Assembly (NCBI RefSeq): GCF_009827435.1
Contig: NZ_WTYM01000021.1
Location: 62,001 to 126,000, forward strand
Reading direction: 5' to 3'
Source of the DNA: Croceibacterium salegens
GTDB lineage: Bacteria; Pseudomonadota; Alphaproteobacteria; Sphingomonadales; Sphingomonadaceae
DNA: 64,000 bases
In this document: positions 61,779 to 64,000 of the stretch, one piece after another
How positions within the stretch are numbered: the first letter of the stretch is position 1
How the letters are laid out: the number at the start of each line of letters is the position of its first letter
Made by a program: the position numbers and the translations under genes
Notes under the pieces: model-generated
Database searches by the model: none
Seen by the model: the letters and a program-made list of their open reading frames with translations, nothing else
Told to the model about the DNA's origin: nothing

Positions 61779-62513
61779 TCAGCGGTGCGCGATCACCGCG
61801 AAGTAGCCGAGCACGCCGCGGTAACCGTCGAGGTATTCGGCGCGGTGACGCCGCGCCGCCTCGCGCAACTGCGCGGCATCGTCGGGCGCGCTCGAGGCAA
61901 TGCGTTCGGCATGGCTTTCCGCGCCCGCGCACCAGGCGGTTTCGTAGTCCTCCCATTCCTGCTGGCTGCTGAGCGCGATCGATTCGACCCGCAGCCCGGC
62001 AGTCTCGATCGCCGCGAAAACCTGCGAGAGGTAGGGGATATCGCTCTCGGTCGCGCCGAGTGCGGCCAGCGCCGCGGGCGAGGGCCTCTCCTGCCAGAAC
62101 CCGTCGGAGAACAGCAGCGCGCCGCCCGGCGCGAGCCGTTCCGCCAGCAGCCCGAGCGCGGACTGCGCCCCGCCGAGCGCGTGGCACGCGCCGTTGCACA
62201 GGATCGCGTCCCACCGCTCCTCGGCGGCAAGGAACTCCGCCGCCGGGGCCTCGACCAGCCGGACCGCAGGGCCGAGCCGCCCCTCCGCACGGGCCAAGGC
62301 CGGGGCCGAGAGGTCGACCCCGCACAGCGTCAGCTCCCGCCCGGACAGGCGCGCCAGCCATTCGCCCTCGCCGCACCCGACATCGAGCACCCGCGCGCCC
62401 CCCGGCAGGCCCAGCGCATCGATCAGGGCGGCAACCGTCGCATCGGACAGCGGACAGGCGATGGGATGCCCGGCGTGGGCGATGAGCGAGATTTCCTGGC
62501 GGGTCAGCGTCAT
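61779..62513 (-). CDS. Class I SAM-dependent methyltransferase
   Basis: The 244-residue methyltransferase has motif I VLDVGCGEGEWLARL (about 43-57), motif II CGVDLSAPALARAEG, motif IV WDAILCNGACHALGG and post-motif LAPGGALLFSDGFWQE. The family is UbiE/Methyltransf_25-like; the substrate is unknown. I chose the ATG at 62513 (MTLTRQEISLIAH). It is convergent with queE with a one-base gap and divergent from the MATE gene. Confidence 0.86.
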   Translation of the reverse strand: MTLTRQEISLIAHAGHPIACPLSDATVAALIDALGLPGGARVLDVGCGEGEWLARLSGRELTLCGVDLSAPALARAEGRLGPAVRLVEAPAAEFLAAEERWDAILCNGACHALGGAQSALGLLAERLAPGGALLFSDGFWQERPSPAALAALGATESDIPYLSQVFAAIETAGLRVESIALSSQQEWEDYETAWCAGAESHAERIASSAPDDAAQLREAARRHRAEYLDGYRGVLGYFAVIAHR

Positions 62514-62638
62514 GGCCCGCAACTAGTCGGGCATGGCGCCCAAGTCGAACCCTTGCTGCAATTGACTTTGTCTAACAGGTTGCACATCCAAGCCCACGGG
62601 CACGCGCTGGACGAAAGCAAAGCGAAACAGGGGATTCT

Positions 62639-64000
62639 ATGAGCGAACAGCCTGGCGCAGGGCCGGCCAAGGGACCGGGCATGCCGATGCGCGGTGACCT
62701 TACACAGGGGCCGGTGTTGCCCACTTTGCTGATGTTCGCGGTGCCCACACTGCTGTCGAACATTCTGCAGTCGCTGAACGGCACGATCAATTCGATCTGG
62801 GTCGGGCGGCTGATCGGCGAGGCTGCGCTGGCCGCCACGGCCAACGCCAACATCATCATGTTCCTCGTCTCCAGTCTCGCCTTCGGGTTCGGCATGGCCG
62901 GCACGGTCAAGATCGGCCAACGCTTCGGCGCGCGAAATATCGCCGGCGCACGGCGCACGTTCGGCAGCGCGGTGGGATTCTCCGCCGGGCTGATGGTGGC
63001 GATTGCCGCGATCGGCTGGATCACCGCCCCGGCATTGCTCGACCTGCTGGAAACGCCGGGCGAAGCCTATGGCCTCGCGCTTACCTACCTGCGTCTGCTG
63101 TTCATCTCGATGCCCTTCATGATGGTTTCGATCATCCTGACGATGGGCCTGCGCGGTACCGGCGATGCCCGCACGCCGCTGATCTTCATGCTCGTGACGG
63201 TCGCCATCGACGCAGTGCTCAACCCGATGCTGATCACTGGCTTCGGCCCGTTCCCCGAACTCGGCATCGCCGGATCGGCGGGATCGACAATCGTTGCGAG
63301 CATGATCTCGTTCGTCGGCATGGTGATCTACACGTACGCCAAGGACCTGCCGCTGCGCCTGCGCGGGTCCGAACTCGCCTACTTGCGGCCGCACCGCGAC
63401 GAACTCGGCTTCATCATCGCCAAGGGCCTGCCGATGGGCGCGCAGATGCTGGTCATGAGCGCGGCGGGCATCATCATCGTCGGACTGGTCAATCGCGAAG
63501 GCCTGCTGACCACCGCCGCCTATGGCGCGGCGATGCAGCTGTTCACCTACATCCAGATGCCCGCGATGGCGATCGGCGGAGCGGTTTCGGCCATGGCGGC
63601 GCAGTTCATCGGCGCCAGGAAATGGCAGGGGCTGGAAGGAATCAATCGCGCCGGCGTGATGGTCAACCTGCTGATGACCGGGGTGCTGACCGCGGTCCTG
63701 CTGGTGTTCGACCGCCCGGCGCTGGTGCTGTTCCTCGGCCCGGACAGCCCGGCGGTCGATACCGCGCGGCACATCCAGTTGCTGGCGAGCTGGAACTTCG
63801 TGCTGTTCGCTCCGGCGATGGTCTATTCGGCGACGATGCGTGCCGGCGGCGCGGTGTGGGTGCCGCTGGTGGTGCTGGCCATCTCGCTCTACCCGGTGCG
63901 GCTCGGCTTCTATTTCCTCGCCTACGATTCACTGGGCGGTGACGCGATCTGGTGGTCGTTCCCGGTCGGCGCCCTTGCCGGCCTGGTGCTGAGCTGGGCG
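62639..64000 (+). CDS. MATE-family multidrug/cation antiporter (C-terminus cut by window edge)
   Basis: About 454 residues are visible with no stop before the right edge. Repeated MATE features include LTQGPVLPTLLMFAVPTLLSN at the N-terminus, NSIWVGRLIGEAALAATANA near residue 60 and GLRGTGDARTPLIFMLVTVAIDAVLNPML near 185. The second lobe begins IIAKGLPMGAQMLVMSAAG. About eleven to twelve helices are expected; ten or so are seen. MATE proteins export drugs or metabolites using sodium or proton gradients. CAGGGGA lies just before the ATG. Confidence 0.92.
   Translation, partial: MSEQPGAGPAKGPGMPMRGDLTQGPVLPTLLMFAVPTLLSNILQSLNGTINSIWVGRLIGEAALAATANANIIMFLVSSLAFGFGMAGTVKIGQRFGARNIAGARRTFGSAVGFSAGLMVAIAAIGWITAPALLDLLETPGEAYGLALTYLRLLFISMPFMMVSIILTMGLRGTGDARTPLIFMLVTVAIDAVLNPMLITGFGPFPELGIAGSAGSTIVASMISFVGMVIYTYAKDLPLRLRGSELAYLRPHRDELGFIIAKGLPMGAQMLVMSAAGIIIVGLVNREGLLTTAAYGAAMQLFTYIQMPAMAIGGAVSAMAAQFIGARKWQGLEGINRAGVMVNLLMTGVLTAVLLVFDRPALVLFLGPDSPAVDTARHIQLLASWNFVLFAPAMVYSATMRAGGAVWVPLVVLAISLYPVRLGFYFLAYDSLGGDAIWWSFPVGALAGLVLSWA

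Noticed and set aside
1-64000. CRISPR array, tRNA or rRNA genes, prophage or intact insertion sequence
   Set aside because: No regularly spaced repeats with spacers, no tRNA-like cloverleaf in the gaps, no rRNA sequence and no transposase or integrase gene were seen.

Overview
The window is a GC-rich (roughly two-thirds G+C), densely packed chromosomal segment from an alphaproteobacterium, most likely a sphingomonad of the Erythrobacteraceae type. Supporting features are the argS - SPOR protein - nagZ - scpA - scpB - tatABC block, the aminoglycoside-phosphotransferase-fold homoserine kinase (ThrB), the ATP12 chaperone gene, Bpt leucyltransferase, the gatCAB amidotransferase, an RpoH-like promoter in front of clpB and a REP-type palindrome. 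This assignment is inference from gene content; no rRNA is present. I see no tRNA or rRNA gene, CRISPR array, prophage or intact insertion sequence. Both ends cut a gene: tamB at the left and a MATE transporter at the right.

Layout. 1-4550: TamA/TamB outer-membrane assembly module and Bpt, leftward. 4714-9015: threonine ammonia-lyase, then a divergent dehydrogenase/amidohydrolase pair and a small membrane protein. 9048-17007: a leftward housekeeping block (argS, SPOR protein, nagZ, scpAB, tatABC) interrupted by a sulfotransferase-like gene and an opposing macro-domain gene. 17062-20365: lipoprotein, ispH-thrB-rnhA and a YegP-like protein. 20423-22455: a translationally coupled D-amino-acid dehydrogenase and hydrolase. 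22549-29853: a Tad/Cpa pilus operon (cpaA-B-C-D-E-tadB-tadC) with neither cpaF (tadA) nor a pilin gene, closed by a bidirectional terminator. 29941-33213: MarR regulator, MTA phosphorylase, a short-chain dehydrogenase, a 530-bp gene-free stretch holding a candidate structured RNA, and a GFA-family protein. 33227-38914: clpB and a divergent M16 peptidase.

38970-45421: two coupled secreted proteins of unknown function, trmL, and gatB separated from gatCA by an opposing methyltransferase gene. 45463-48069: DUF4153 membrane protein, FKBP-type isomerase, rpsU. 48280-52002: a rightward chain of overlapping genes (crcB, RluC-like synthase, FMN-binding protein, HAD phosphatase, small membrane protein, ATP12 chaperone). 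52097-54462: an SxxK serine hydrolase and a convergent cupin-like protein. 54509-58043: a leftward MCE/Mla lipid-transport operon. 58157-64000: valS, queE preceded by iteron-like repeats, a methyltransferase and the MATE transporter.

Most of the window is ordinary core genome. The less ordinary points are the candidate RNA at 32600-32799, the Tad operon without its ATPase gene, tamA without a usual start codon at its signal peptide, the 20-bp-period repeats before queE, the GC hairpin beside the argS start, the macro-domain/sulfotransferase insertion and the unrecognised secreted pair at 38970-40420.
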